NCBI GenBank assembly: GCA_964405755.1 | Contig: CAYOPF010000062.1 | Location: 1 to 16,422 of the forward strand | From: GWF2-33-9 sp964405755 | GTDB lineage: Bacteria > Bacteroidota > Ignavibacteria > Kapaibacteriales > UBA2268 | Length of the DNA stretch: 16,422 nucleotides | Reading direction: 5' to 3' | Part shown: in pieces, positions 6,966 through 14,152 of the stretch | Numbering within the stretch: the stretch's first letter is position 1 | Layout: every line of letters starts with the position of its first letter | Program-made: the position numbers and the translations under genes | Notes under the pieces: model-generated | Told to the model about the DNA's origin: nothing | Seen by the model: only the letters and a program-made list of their open reading frames with translations | Database searches by the model: none

Positions 6966-9119
6966 ATGAAAAAATTTTTACAAATCCTTTCAAAGATAAT
7001 TAGTGCTTGGGATTATATATATTTTACTATAGTATTTAGTTCATTTGTAACATTGTTCTTTATCGATGATGGCAGTTGGAAACTAATTGCTGTTAGCTCT
7101 GGAGTTCTCTTCACGGTTGCTTTAATTTCGTCACTGGCACAGAAGTTTAATGAGTATTACGAGAATAACCCAAGATCGGCATTTACGAAACAATACGACT
7201 ACGAAATAACAACGCAAAGCAGTACAATTGGAAAGCGGCAGACAATTGAGAATTTCGATAAATCAGATGAATTTCCCGAAACTAAAGAACAAGAATTAAC
7301 TGATAACAACACAATAAATAAACCTGAACCACCAAAACAAACAGAACCAACCAAACCGGCAATTACGAATAATTTAGATGAAGAACTATCCTCAGTGCGA
7401 ATTATAAAAAAGATTAAATTACATGAAACAACGAATGTGGAAGATGATGATAAAAGCGAGGTAAGTAGTAATCTCACTCCAGCTAATGCCAAGGATATTG
7501 GCCTGGTGAATATTGACAAAGACCCAAGCGTGGATGAAACAAGTCAAGCAAAAATATCTGAAAATTCTCACAAAACACAAATCTCGGATGATTACAAAAA
7601 AATTCAGCATGATTGTGCAGTAAATGTATTTTTTGAGAATCATCCACTTTTCGGTAATGAGCCAAAACAAGAGTTGGAGTATTTTATAACCCGAATGCTC
7701 ATGATTATTAAAAGCACAGTATCGGCAAATACAATAGCCTTGTTGCTTTTGGATAAATCCCAAAATGGATTGAAATTATATTCTTACGTTACCGAGAACG
7801 ATAACAATATTTTAAAGGATTCTTTTATCAAGTTTGGGGATGATATTTTATCCGAAATTATTCGGAATTCAAAACCTGAATTACTTACCAATATCAATTT
7901 TGTTGCTGTAAAGGATATTTTCCCCTATTACAAACAAAGTATCGAAATCAAGAGCTTTGCGGGAATACCAATCTTCCACAGAAACGAACCAATTGGTGTA
8001 TTAACACTCGATTCTTTCGAGGAAAATTCAATAGATAGTAATGTGATCGGTTATGTTGCCAATTTTACAAAACTAATTTCTTCAATTATAACTAGCTTGA
8101 ATGAAAAGTTCGAGCAAAGTATAGCAACAAGAATCCTTCAGGCTATAGAAAAATACGACTTAATGCTGAAGCAAGAAAATCTTACATTCTCAAATATAAT
8201 TAACTATGCATTTACAACAATCAGTGAGATATTAGGTTTCGAGAATATTGGATATTGCAATTATTCGTCGCAATCCAACAAATGGCAAGTTCAATCTATT
8301 GTTGGCAACGAAAAATTTGTCTCCAGTTTAAAAAATGCTGCAATTGACTTGAACAAAGCATTGATAAAAGTTACATTGCTTGAGAATCAACCAATTTGCC
8401 TAGCACCAATTGAACAGCAATTGCATATAATTAATCCACAAGAGCTATTTTCACCTAAAGGGTATTTTTCAGCATTTCCATTAAAATCCCACACATCATC
8501 TTATGGTGCTATTTTCATATATGGGGATAGCTTCCGAAACATAAGCAGTTTCGATTTAAAAATACTCAACATCTTTATTCAAGAAGTTGCCAATACGATT
8601 GAAAAGTTCTTGTATATAAATATTTATTCCAATTACTCGCATATAAACCATAACACAGGTATTTATCATCCAAATGCTTTTTTCGAAAGATTCGGCGAAG
8701 AACTTAGCCGCTCCTTTCACTTCAATTACAAAGTTGCATTTGTTGCCATTCATATTGATAATTTCGCTGAGTATTCAAAGAATTATGGCTTAACCGAGTC
8801 GCTGATACAATATCAGATAGAATATCTTAGTAAGCATATAAGAAGTTTTGATTTGATTGGTCATATCAGCGATAATATAATTGGAATTATGCTTGTGGAT
8901 TACAATAGTAGTGATCTCAAGCTTTGGGCCGAAAAAGTAAGAGCAGAAATAGCAAGCAAATTTGTTAAATTCGATAATAAAAGATTTACTATAACACTAA
9001 GTATAGGGGCATCTCTTTCGTCACCAAAAGAAACAGTGGAATCACTTATGAACAATTCAATGGATATGTTGCAAGAAGCCTCCAAGAAAACCAATACAGT
9101 ATGCATCTATGAAAGATAA
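6966..9119 (+). CDS. Membrane-anchored GAF-GAF protein with degenerate GGDEF domain (putative c-di-GMP receptor)
   Basis: A 717-aa protein. Two membrane helices lie at about 14-33 and 38-58. A long polar linker (about 65-215), rich in Pro, Glu, Lys, Thr and Asn, follows. A first GAF-like domain lies at about 235-375 (FAGIPIFHRNEPIGVLTLDS is a classic GAF strand-loop). A second GAF-like domain lies at about 395-550 (YFSAFPLKSHTSSYGAIFIY). A C-terminal GGDEF fold spans about 563-715 (HNTGIYHPNAFFERF at its start, AFVAIHIDNFAEY with D598, and FTITLSIGASL near its end). The catalytic GG(D/E)EF is replaced by SDNII (635-639), so cyclase activity is not expected. The inhibitory-site pattern R626-S-F-D629 is kept at the right spacing. 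The order TM-GAF-degenerate GGDEF with RxxD recalls PelD, a c-di-GMP receptor, though PelD has a single GAF and more helices. Ligand binding is inference. The rnr start lies inside its last codons. Confidence 0.85.
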   Translation: MKKFLQILSKIISAWDYIYFTIVFSSFVTLFFIDDGSWKLIAVSSGVLFTVALISSLAQKFNEYYENNPRSAFTKQYDYEITTQSSTIGKRQTIENFDKSDEFPETKEQELTDNNTINKPEPPKQTEPTKPAITNNLDEELSSVRIIKKIKLHETTNVEDDDKSEVSSNLTPANAKDIGLVNIDKDPSVDETSQAKISENSHKTQISDDYKKIQHDCAVNVFFENHPLFGNEPKQELEYFITRMLMIIKSTVSANTIALLLLDKSQNGLKLYSYVTENDNNILKDSFIKFGDDILSEIIRNSKPELLTNINFVAVKDIFPYYKQSIEIKSFAGIPIFHRNEPIGVLTLDSFEENSIDSNVIGYVANFTKLISSIITSLNEKFEQSIATRILQAIEKYDLMLKQENLTFSNIINYAFTTISEILGFENIGYCNYSSQSNKWQVQSIVGNEKFVSSLKNAAIDLNKALIKVTLLENQPICLAPIEQQLHIINPQELFSPKGYFSAFPLKSHTSSYGAIFIYGDSFRNISSFDLKILNIFIQEVANTIEKFLYINIYSNYSHINHNTGIYHPNAFFERFGEELSRSFHFNYKVAFVAIHIDNFAEYSKNYGLTESLIQYQIEYLSKHIRSFDLIGHISDNIIGIMLVDYNSSDLKLWAEKVRAEIASKFVKFDNKRFTITLSIGASLSSPKETVESLMNNSMDMLQEASKKTNTVCIYER

Positions 9120-11238
9120 CACCTATCAGGTTGCCCAAAAGATTTTGGAACTAGCTGCAATATCACAATCACTTTCGGTTAATGATTTTCTGAGGCATTT
9201 AAAACTCGAACCACACAAAAAGAATATTGATTTTATATCAAATATTATTATTCAACTTGTTAAGAATAAGGTTCTTCAAAAAAATTCACATGGCAAATAT
9301 TCATTAAAAGCAGAAAATACAAACAAATTCCAAGGTATTATTGAAATTTCGGGTGATGTGGGTATTATTAAATCCAATAATAGGAAATTGGACAAAATAA
9401 TTATTCGCAGGCGAAATTTCAACACAGCATTGGACGGTGATGAAGTTGTTGTAAAATTACTTGCTCAGCAAAAAAACAAAAAACCTCGAGCTGAAGTTGT
9501 TAAAATTATTCAACGAGCTACAACACAAATTTTCGGTACGATTGAATTCGATGGTGATTTTTACTTTTTAGTACCAGACGACCCAAAATATTACGTTGAC
9601 TTTTTAATACCAAAGAAGTTTTTGAACGATGCAAAAAGCGGTGATAAGGTTTCTGCTCAATTCCTTCATTGGGATAATCCAAACAAGAGCCCTGTAGCAA
9701 AAGTAGATGAGATTTTAGGTAAGACAGGAAATCCAGTAGCTGAGTTCAATTCTATACTAAAGGAATTCGATTTGAGCTTAACTTTTAATGAAGAAATAAG
9801 TCAAGAAATTGCTAAAATCCGACCACCACAAAACCGAAAGTATTCCAAGAGATTAGATTATCGAGATGAATTGGTCATAACTATTGATCCGGAAGATGCC
9901 CGAGATTTTGATGATGCATTATCATTGAAATCATTGGAAAATGGGAACTTCCAATTAGGTATCCATATCGCTGACGTGTCAAATTATGTTACAGAGAACT
10001 CTGCAACCGATATCGAAGCAAGAATGCGTGGGACGAGTGTTTATTTGGTGGATAGAGTTGTTCCTATGCTACCCGAAAAGCTATCGAACGAAATTTGTTC
10101 TCTGCAGGAAGGAAAACCGAGATACACATTCAGCGTAATTGCCGAAATAACTCCAACCGGAAAACTGGTTGATTATAAAATTTGCGAAACTGTAATAATT
10201 AACAAGCGAAGATATAATTATCAAGAAATTCAGGAAATAATTGATACACAGCATGGGGATAATGCAGAATTAATTCTGGAATTAAACAAGTTAGCTACAT
10301 TATTCCGTAAAAAACGATTCCAAAAGGGTGGTATCAATTTCAACACAACTGAGTATAAATTCAAATTAGATAAAGAAAAATTTCCAATTCAAGTTTTTGA
10401 GAAACGTTCCACTGATGCAACACAATTAGTTGAAGAATTTATGCTTTTTGCTAATAAAGTGGTTGCACAACACATCAAGTTGCTTACCAAAAAGTATGGA
10501 CTTCGCCAATTGCTACCTTTTTTATACAGAGTTCACGACGAACCCGATGGAACAAAAATAAAAGATGTGTTGGGAATGATTAGAACAATTATTAAGCAAG
10601 AAATCAATCCCAATAACATTGATTCGCGACAATTGAACAAGTATTTGAACGATTTGAAAGGCAAACCAGAGGAAACAACCATCAATCAATTATTGATTCG
10701 TTCGATGGCAAAGGCCGAATACTCTCATCAAAATATTGGACACTATGGGTTAGGATTTGTTGATTATACTCACTTCACTTCCCCAATTCGTCGTTATCCC
10801 GATTTGGTTATTCATCGGTTAATTAAAGAATTTGAAATTGAAAAACCCAAAGAAGACAGGTTAAAATATTTAAACTTATTTACCAAGGAAGTTGGTAAAA
10901 ATTCCACACAAAGAGAAATACTTGCCCAAGAAGCAGAGCGGACCTCAAACAAGATAGCCTTCCTTTTCCTTTCGATGGACAAAATGGGAGAAATATACGA
11001 AGGAACCGTAACAGGGGTTACTACTTGGGGTTTGTATGTTAAATTAGATGATCTATTCTGCGAAGGCCTTTTAAGAATTCGCGATTTGGTTGATGATTAC
11101 TACATTTTCGACGAGAAAAACTTTCGGTTAATTGGCAAGAGAAGAAAAAAATCCTACGGTTTTGGTTCAAGAATTAAGGTTAGGATCGCCAAAGTTGATT
11201 TCGAAAAGCGTCAAATGGACTTAGTTTACGAGGAATAA
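9109..11238 (+). CDS. rnr: Ribonuclease R (RNB-family 3'-5' exoribonuclease)
   Basis: A processive 3'-5' exoribonuclease of the RNase II/R family that degrades structured RNA and takes part in RNA quality control in the cytoplasm. The 709-aa length and domain order fit RNase R: N-terminal helix-turn-helix-like segment (about 1-65), cold-shock domains (about 72-205), RNB catalytic domain (about 245-575) and S1 domain (about 627-707, EIYEGTVTGVTTWGLYVKL). Catalytic acidic residues are visible in IDPEDARDFDDAL (D260, D266, D268, D269). Other RNB signatures are HIADVSNYV (286-294), YLVDRVVPMLP (312-322) and FTSPIRRYPDL (556-566). The C-terminus lacks the long Lys-rich tail of E. coli RNase R. The ATG at 9109 overlaps the upstream GAF/GGDEF-like gene by 11 nt, and ribE starts one base after the stop, so all three are probably co-transcribed and the junctions translationally coupled. 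Confidence 0.97.
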   Translation: MKDNTYQVAQKILELAAISQSLSVNDFLRHLKLEPHKKNIDFISNIIIQLVKNKVLQKNSHGKYSLKAENTNKFQGIIEISGDVGIIKSNNRKLDKIIIRRRNFNTALDGDEVVVKLLAQQKNKKPRAEVVKIIQRATTQIFGTIEFDGDFYFLVPDDPKYYVDFLIPKKFLNDAKSGDKVSAQFLHWDNPNKSPVAKVDEILGKTGNPVAEFNSILKEFDLSLTFNEEISQEIAKIRPPQNRKYSKRLDYRDELVITIDPEDARDFDDALSLKSLENGNFQLGIHIADVSNYVTENSATDIEARMRGTSVYLVDRVVPMLPEKLSNEICSLQEGKPRYTFSVIAEITPTGKLVDYKICETVIINKRRYNYQEIQEIIDTQHGDNAELILELNKLATLFRKKRFQKGGINFNTTEYKFKLDKEKFPIQVFEKRSTDATQLVEEFMLFANKVVAQHIKLLTKKYGLRQLLPFLYRVHDEPDGTKIKDVLGMIRTIIKQEINPNNIDSRQLNKYLNDLKGKPEETTINQLLIRSMAKAEYSHQNIGHYGLGFVDYTHFTSPIRRYPDLVIHRLIKEFEIEKPKEDRLKYLNLFTKEVGKNSTQREILAQEAERTSNKIAFLFLSMDKMGEIYEGTVTGVTTWGLYVKLDDLFCEGLLRIRDLVDDYYIFDEKNFRLIGKRRKKSYGFGSRIKVRIAKVDFEKRQMDLVYEE

Positions 11239-11239
11239 T

Positions 11240-11875
11240 ATGTTTACCGGATTGATTGAAGAAATTGGTAAAATTGATAGAATCCAACAATCGGGAAAAG
11301 GTATCGAATTTTGTATTGGATGCAGCAATATTTTGGAGAAAATCAAAATAGATGACTCCATTTCAGTTAATGGGGTTTGCCTTACTGCAACCAAAATAAA
11401 TAAAAATGGATTTATTGCCCAAGCTGTGGATGAAACAATAAGAAAAACAACTTTAAAGAACTTAAAAATAAATCAGGAAGTCAATTTGGAAACTGCGTTA
11501 ACATTACAGAAAATGTTGGGCGGCCATCTAGTGCTAGGGCATGTTGATACGATAGGAACTCTGATTAACATCACGAGAGAAGATTTAGGAACTTTATTCC
11601 AATTCCAGTTCGACAGTCGATATTCTCGATATTTAGTCGAAGTAGGCTCTGTTGCAATTGATGGAGTGAGTCTTACATTGGCAAGATTGGGAGAAAACGA
11701 TTTTACAGTGTCAATTATCCCTCATTCATTGCAGAATACGATTTTTCGTAATTACAAACCGGGCAACGAAGTGAATTTGGAATTCGATGTAATAGGAAAA
11801 TATGTAGAAAGGATGTTGAATAAATCATCAGATAATAAAGATAATTTAAAAGAAATTATCGAAAAGTTTTGGTAA
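11240..11875 (+). CDS. ribE: Riboflavin synthase, alpha chain
   Basis: Catalyses the last step of riboflavin synthesis, dismutation of two 6,7-dimethyl-8-ribityllumazine molecules, as a cytoplasmic trimer. At 211 aa it has the normal length and the two tandem lumazine-binding barrels: the first (about 1-95) with MFTGLIEEIG, SVNGVCLTA (C47) and DETIRKTTL; the second (about 96-192) with GGHLVLGHVDT (H101), SVAIDGVSLTLA (S144) and SIIPHSLQNTIF. A trimerising helix and a charged tail end the protein. The gene begins one base after the rnr stop, and an SD-like GAGGA (11230-11234) lies inside the end of rnr. No other rib gene is present and there is no space for an FMN riboswitch directly upstream, so supply of the pathway must come from genes elsewhere. 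Confidence 0.97.
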   Translation: MFTGLIEEIGKIDRIQQSGKGIEFCIGCSNILEKIKIDDSISVNGVCLTATKINKNGFIAQAVDETIRKTTLKNLKINQEVNLETALTLQKMLGGHLVLGHVDTIGTLINITREDLGTLFQFQFDSRYSRYLVEVGSVAIDGVSLTLARLGENDFTVSIIPHSLQNTIFRNYKPGNEVNLEFDVIGKYVERMLNKSSDNKDNLKEIIEKFW

Positions 11876-11898
11876 TTCATCCAAAAGTGTTAATTTTG
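11868..11898 (+). promoter_or_regulatory. Bacteroidota-type promoter for tRNA-Leu
   Basis: TTTG (11868-11871), a 19-nt spacer and TAATTTTG (11891-11898) fit the Bacteroidota consensus exactly. Transcription would start near 11905, just ahead of the tRNA at 11921. The -33 element overlaps the final codons of ribE. This is the best-matched promoter in the window. Confidence 0.6.
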
Positions 11899-11920
11899 TA
11901 ATCCTAATCAAACGTTCTTT

Positions 11921-12006
11921 GCTCGGATGGCGGAATTGGTAGACGCACAGGACTTAAAATCCTGTGAGGGGTGACCCTCGTGCGAGTTCGAGTCTCGCTC
12001 CGAGCA
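11921..12006 (+). tRNA. tRNA-Leu (anticodon UAA)
   Basis: An 86-nt class II tRNA. The acceptor stem GCTCGGA pairs perfectly with TCCGAGC, followed by discriminator A at 12006. The D region has AATTGGTAGAC. The anticodon stem CAGGA/TCCTG encloses loop CTTAAAA with anticodon TAA at 11955-11957. The long variable arm is GAGGG...CCCTC. The T arm GCGAG/CTCGC holds TTCGAGT. The 3' CCA is not encoded (CGA follows the discriminator), so it must be added enzymatically. The anticodon reads UUA, a frequent leucine codon in this AT-rich sequence. Confidence 0.97.
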
Positions 12007-12072
12007 CGACTTTGGTTGGTTAAACCTCATAAATATAAACAAGTTAAAAAGAATAAAGGATTTTTTTACATT

Positions 12073-13539
12073 TTAATTCAAAAGAATAATTAAAGAATCT
12101 AGACCCCATCCGTTAAAATTATTGGTGTTACTATTAATTATCTCCCAAAGCCGATTTGTTAAACCTTTATCGTTGAACGATTTTAATGCCTTTGCTAAAG
12201 GCAAATACAAATGTGGATTATTTGAACTCTTAAACCTAATGAGCAATGGTTCGATAAAACTACTGTCCTTTAATTGTATAATTTTTCCTGTATATGATGG
12301 TATCATTAATAAATCAGCATCAGTTATATTTTTCTTGATTATTGCAATTGCTTCATTTGGGTTATTTTCTGCCAAAAAATCAAGCATGGAATCCAACACA
12401 AGTGAAGCCTTCAAATTTCTATCTTCTTCAGGAATATTAATTTGAATTAAAATTCTAAAAAATTTGTTCCAGTTTTCCTTTAGTATCTTAATTGTGTGGT
12501 TTAATGTTTCTGATCTTCTTGATTTACAGAATGATCGATAAACATTTAAAGCAATAAAGTCATAATTTACCCATAATTCCCAAAGTAACTCATCATAAAC
12601 AACACTGTAATATTTTTTGGTTGCTTTGAATACAGCCAAATTTGATTTATTTGTTGACCAAGAATCTTCATTATCTTTTATTAAAGCAGACTTTAAGAGG
12701 GCTTTAGCATCATTATTTTGGTAACGCGCTACTGCATTAAAGTATTCAAAATTGGAATATTCTAAATTATGGATAACTTCGGGTAATTGTTCTTTTAGAA
12801 TATTGAAGAAGTTTTGGTGAGGAAATTTTTGAACAGCAATCCAAAAATATACAATATCCGAGCCAGTACTTTTCTGATTACTGAAATTTGCGATGAGTGG
12901 TACATCATCTTCCTTTTTGTATTTTGCTAACAGGACAAGGGATGTCAAATCTCTTCCATCTTCTACTCTCTTTTTGATTATGGGATATAATGATTCGATT
13001 GGTGGTACTCTTTCTGAAATTTTATTTTTTATCTCTAGTTTTGAATTTGAACTAATGAAAATACTGTCAAATTTGGCTATTTCTTCCCTCGAAAAAAAAG
13101 GATTGCCATCTTGTGGTAATTCATAAGTGAAATTTGCAAAAAAATCACCAACCATCATTCTATCCCCAATACATCCAAATTGAGTTTGAATAAGCTCGTA
13201 ATCTTCAATATGATCGATTATTATTGGCAATACATCAATTGACTTTTTTATGATTAATCCCCAAAGTGCATAGCATCGGACAACCCCATTTGGATGATTA
13301 GTGAGCGCTTTTAGCTCGGAATTGGTTGCAATAGTCAATAATTTTTCAAAAACTTCATATTGTTCTGGTTTTTTTGCAGCAATACCGACAGCCGAACCCA
13401 TTAGAACATTATTTCTAGCCAATTTGTTTACATATAGTTGAGTGGACTCTGTAATTGTGTTGGGATTATAATGAAACTGATTGCACGAAAAAATAAGAGT
13501 TGCAATCAGAAGAAAGTAAACAAAGTAAAAATGTTTCAT
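12073..13539 (-). CDS. Putative lipoprotein with HEAT-like helical repeats, 488 aa
   Basis: The N-terminus is a lipoprotein signal peptide with lipobox LIFSC (Cys19), so the mature protein is expected to be membrane-anchored and outside the cytoplasm. The rest is almost wholly helical. Around 75-98, ALTNHPNGVVRCYALWGLI looks like a HEAT/PBS-type repeat (a break at N-H-P, then V-R-x-x-A-x-x-x-L). Similar helical pairs recur in the C-terminal third (FIEPLLIRFKSSNNPHLYLPLAKALKSF). Trp and Tyr are frequent. I do not recognise a catalytic motif; helical-repeat lipoproteins usually act as binding scaffolds, but that is inference. The gene stands alone, converging on the tRNA gene to its left and separated from the thioredoxin-fold gene to its right by 106 bp that contain a promoter-like site. 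Confidence 0.8.
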   Translation of the reverse strand: MKHFYFVYFLLIATLIFSCNQFHYNPNTITESTQLYVNKLARNNVLMGSAVGIAAKKPEQYEVFEKLLTIATNSELKALTNHPNGVVRCYALWGLIIKKSIDVLPIIIDHIEDYELIQTQFGCIGDRMMVGDFFANFTYELPQDGNPFFSREEIAKFDSIFISSNSKLEIKNKISERVPPIESLYPIIKKRVEDGRDLTSLVLLAKYKKEDDVPLIANFSNQKSTGSDIVYFWIAVQKFPHQNFFNILKEQLPEVIHNLEYSNFEYFNAVARYQNNDAKALLKSALIKDNEDSWSTNKSNLAVFKATKKYYSVVYDELLWELWVNYDFIALNVYRSFCKSRRSETLNHTIKILKENWNKFFRILIQINIPEEDRNLKASLVLDSMLDFLAENNPNEAIAIIKKNITDADLLMIPSYTGKIIQLKDSSFIEPLLIRFKSSNNPHLYLPLAKALKSFNDKGLTNRLWEIINSNTNNFNGWGLDSLIILLN

Positions 13540-13561
13540 GTAAATTTAAGTATCCAAAAAA

Positions 13562-13594
13562 CAAAATTATTAATATATTTAGAAAACTATGAAA
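13562..13594 (-). promoter_or_regulatory. Possible promoter of the HEAT-like lipoprotein gene
   Basis: Read on the minus strand, TTTC (13594-13591), a 21-nt spacer and TAATTTTG (13569-13562) resemble the Bacteroidota promoter, with one mismatch in the upstream box. Transcription would begin about 15-20 nt before the ATG at 13539. Confidence 0.35.
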
Positions 13595-13645
13595 TAATTC
13601 GAAAATAATTAACATTATAAAAAAAATCAAAATTCTATCTCAAGA

Positions 13646-14140
13646 TTATTTTTGTTCAATTATTTGCTTTATATCCTCGAACCAATCGTTTTTGGGGAAT
13701 TCAATAATCCGTCCAATCTCTTGATTATTCGATAATACAACTAATGATGGAACTCTTTCGATATTATATTCCACAAAACGCATTGTGGGTTCGTATTTAG
13801 CTCTGTCCACACCAATCAATTCGTAGCTGGGAAATTCGCACGACTGAAATATTTTGATTATTTTTGGCAATTCCGATTTAGTATCGCTACACCACGAACC
13901 AGCAAAGATTAGAAACTTAATCTTCTTTTGGTTGATAATTTCCGATAGATGGAAACAATTTGAAATATTAATGCAATAATCCTGAGGAATTTGCCAATTC
14001 ATTTCCTTATTCCAATCTTCCCAGCTAAATTGTCCTACGAGGATTTTTCTTCCCAAACTATCGGTTGTAATTTTATTTTGCGCATTCATATTACTACAAA
14101 TAATTATCATGAAAAAAACTGATATAATTGCAATTTTCAT
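13646..14140 (-). CDS. Secreted thioredoxin-fold protein with a single active-site cysteine
   Basis: A signal peptide (1-20, ending SNMNA) precedes a thioredoxin-like domain in this 164-aa protein. The active-site region is FAGSWCSDTKSELP: C84 is present, but the usual second Cys of CxxC is Thr87, giving a C-S-D-T motif. The cis-proline is in ERVPSLVV (P131). Two further cysteines lie upstream (C56, C62) and one at C101. A WCxDT form is common in one thioredoxin-like group of Bacteroidota as I recall it; such proteins cannot carry out a normal two-cysteine cycle at this site. It is expected in the periplasm or outside. The ATG at 14140 has an SD-like GAGG just upstream and lies 12 nt after the stop of the M49 peptidase gene, so the two genes form an operon. 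Its redox role, if any, is unknown. Confidence 0.85.
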   Translation of the reverse strand: MKIAIISVFFMIIICSNMNAQNKITTDSLGRKILVGQFSWEDWNKEMNWQIPQDYCINISNCFHLSEIINQKKIKFLIFAGSWCSDTKSELPKIIKIFQSCEFPSYELIGVDRAKYEPTMRFVEYNIERVPSLVVLSNNQEIGRIIEFPKNDWFEDIKQIIEQK

Positions 14141-14152
14141 AATTGCCTCACT

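Noticed and set aside
6966..9119. Active diguanylate cyclase
   Set aside because: The GG(D/E)EF catalytic motif is replaced by SDNII, so synthesis of c-di-GMP is not expected.
11200..11239. FMN riboswitch before ribE
   Set aside because: ribE starts one base after the rnr stop and the upstream sequence is rnr coding sequence with a simple SD.
12007..12072. Terminator for tRNA-Leu
   Set aside because: Only a four-base-pair GGTT/AACC stem is visible and the T-run near 12061 is about 35 nt away; not enough to call.
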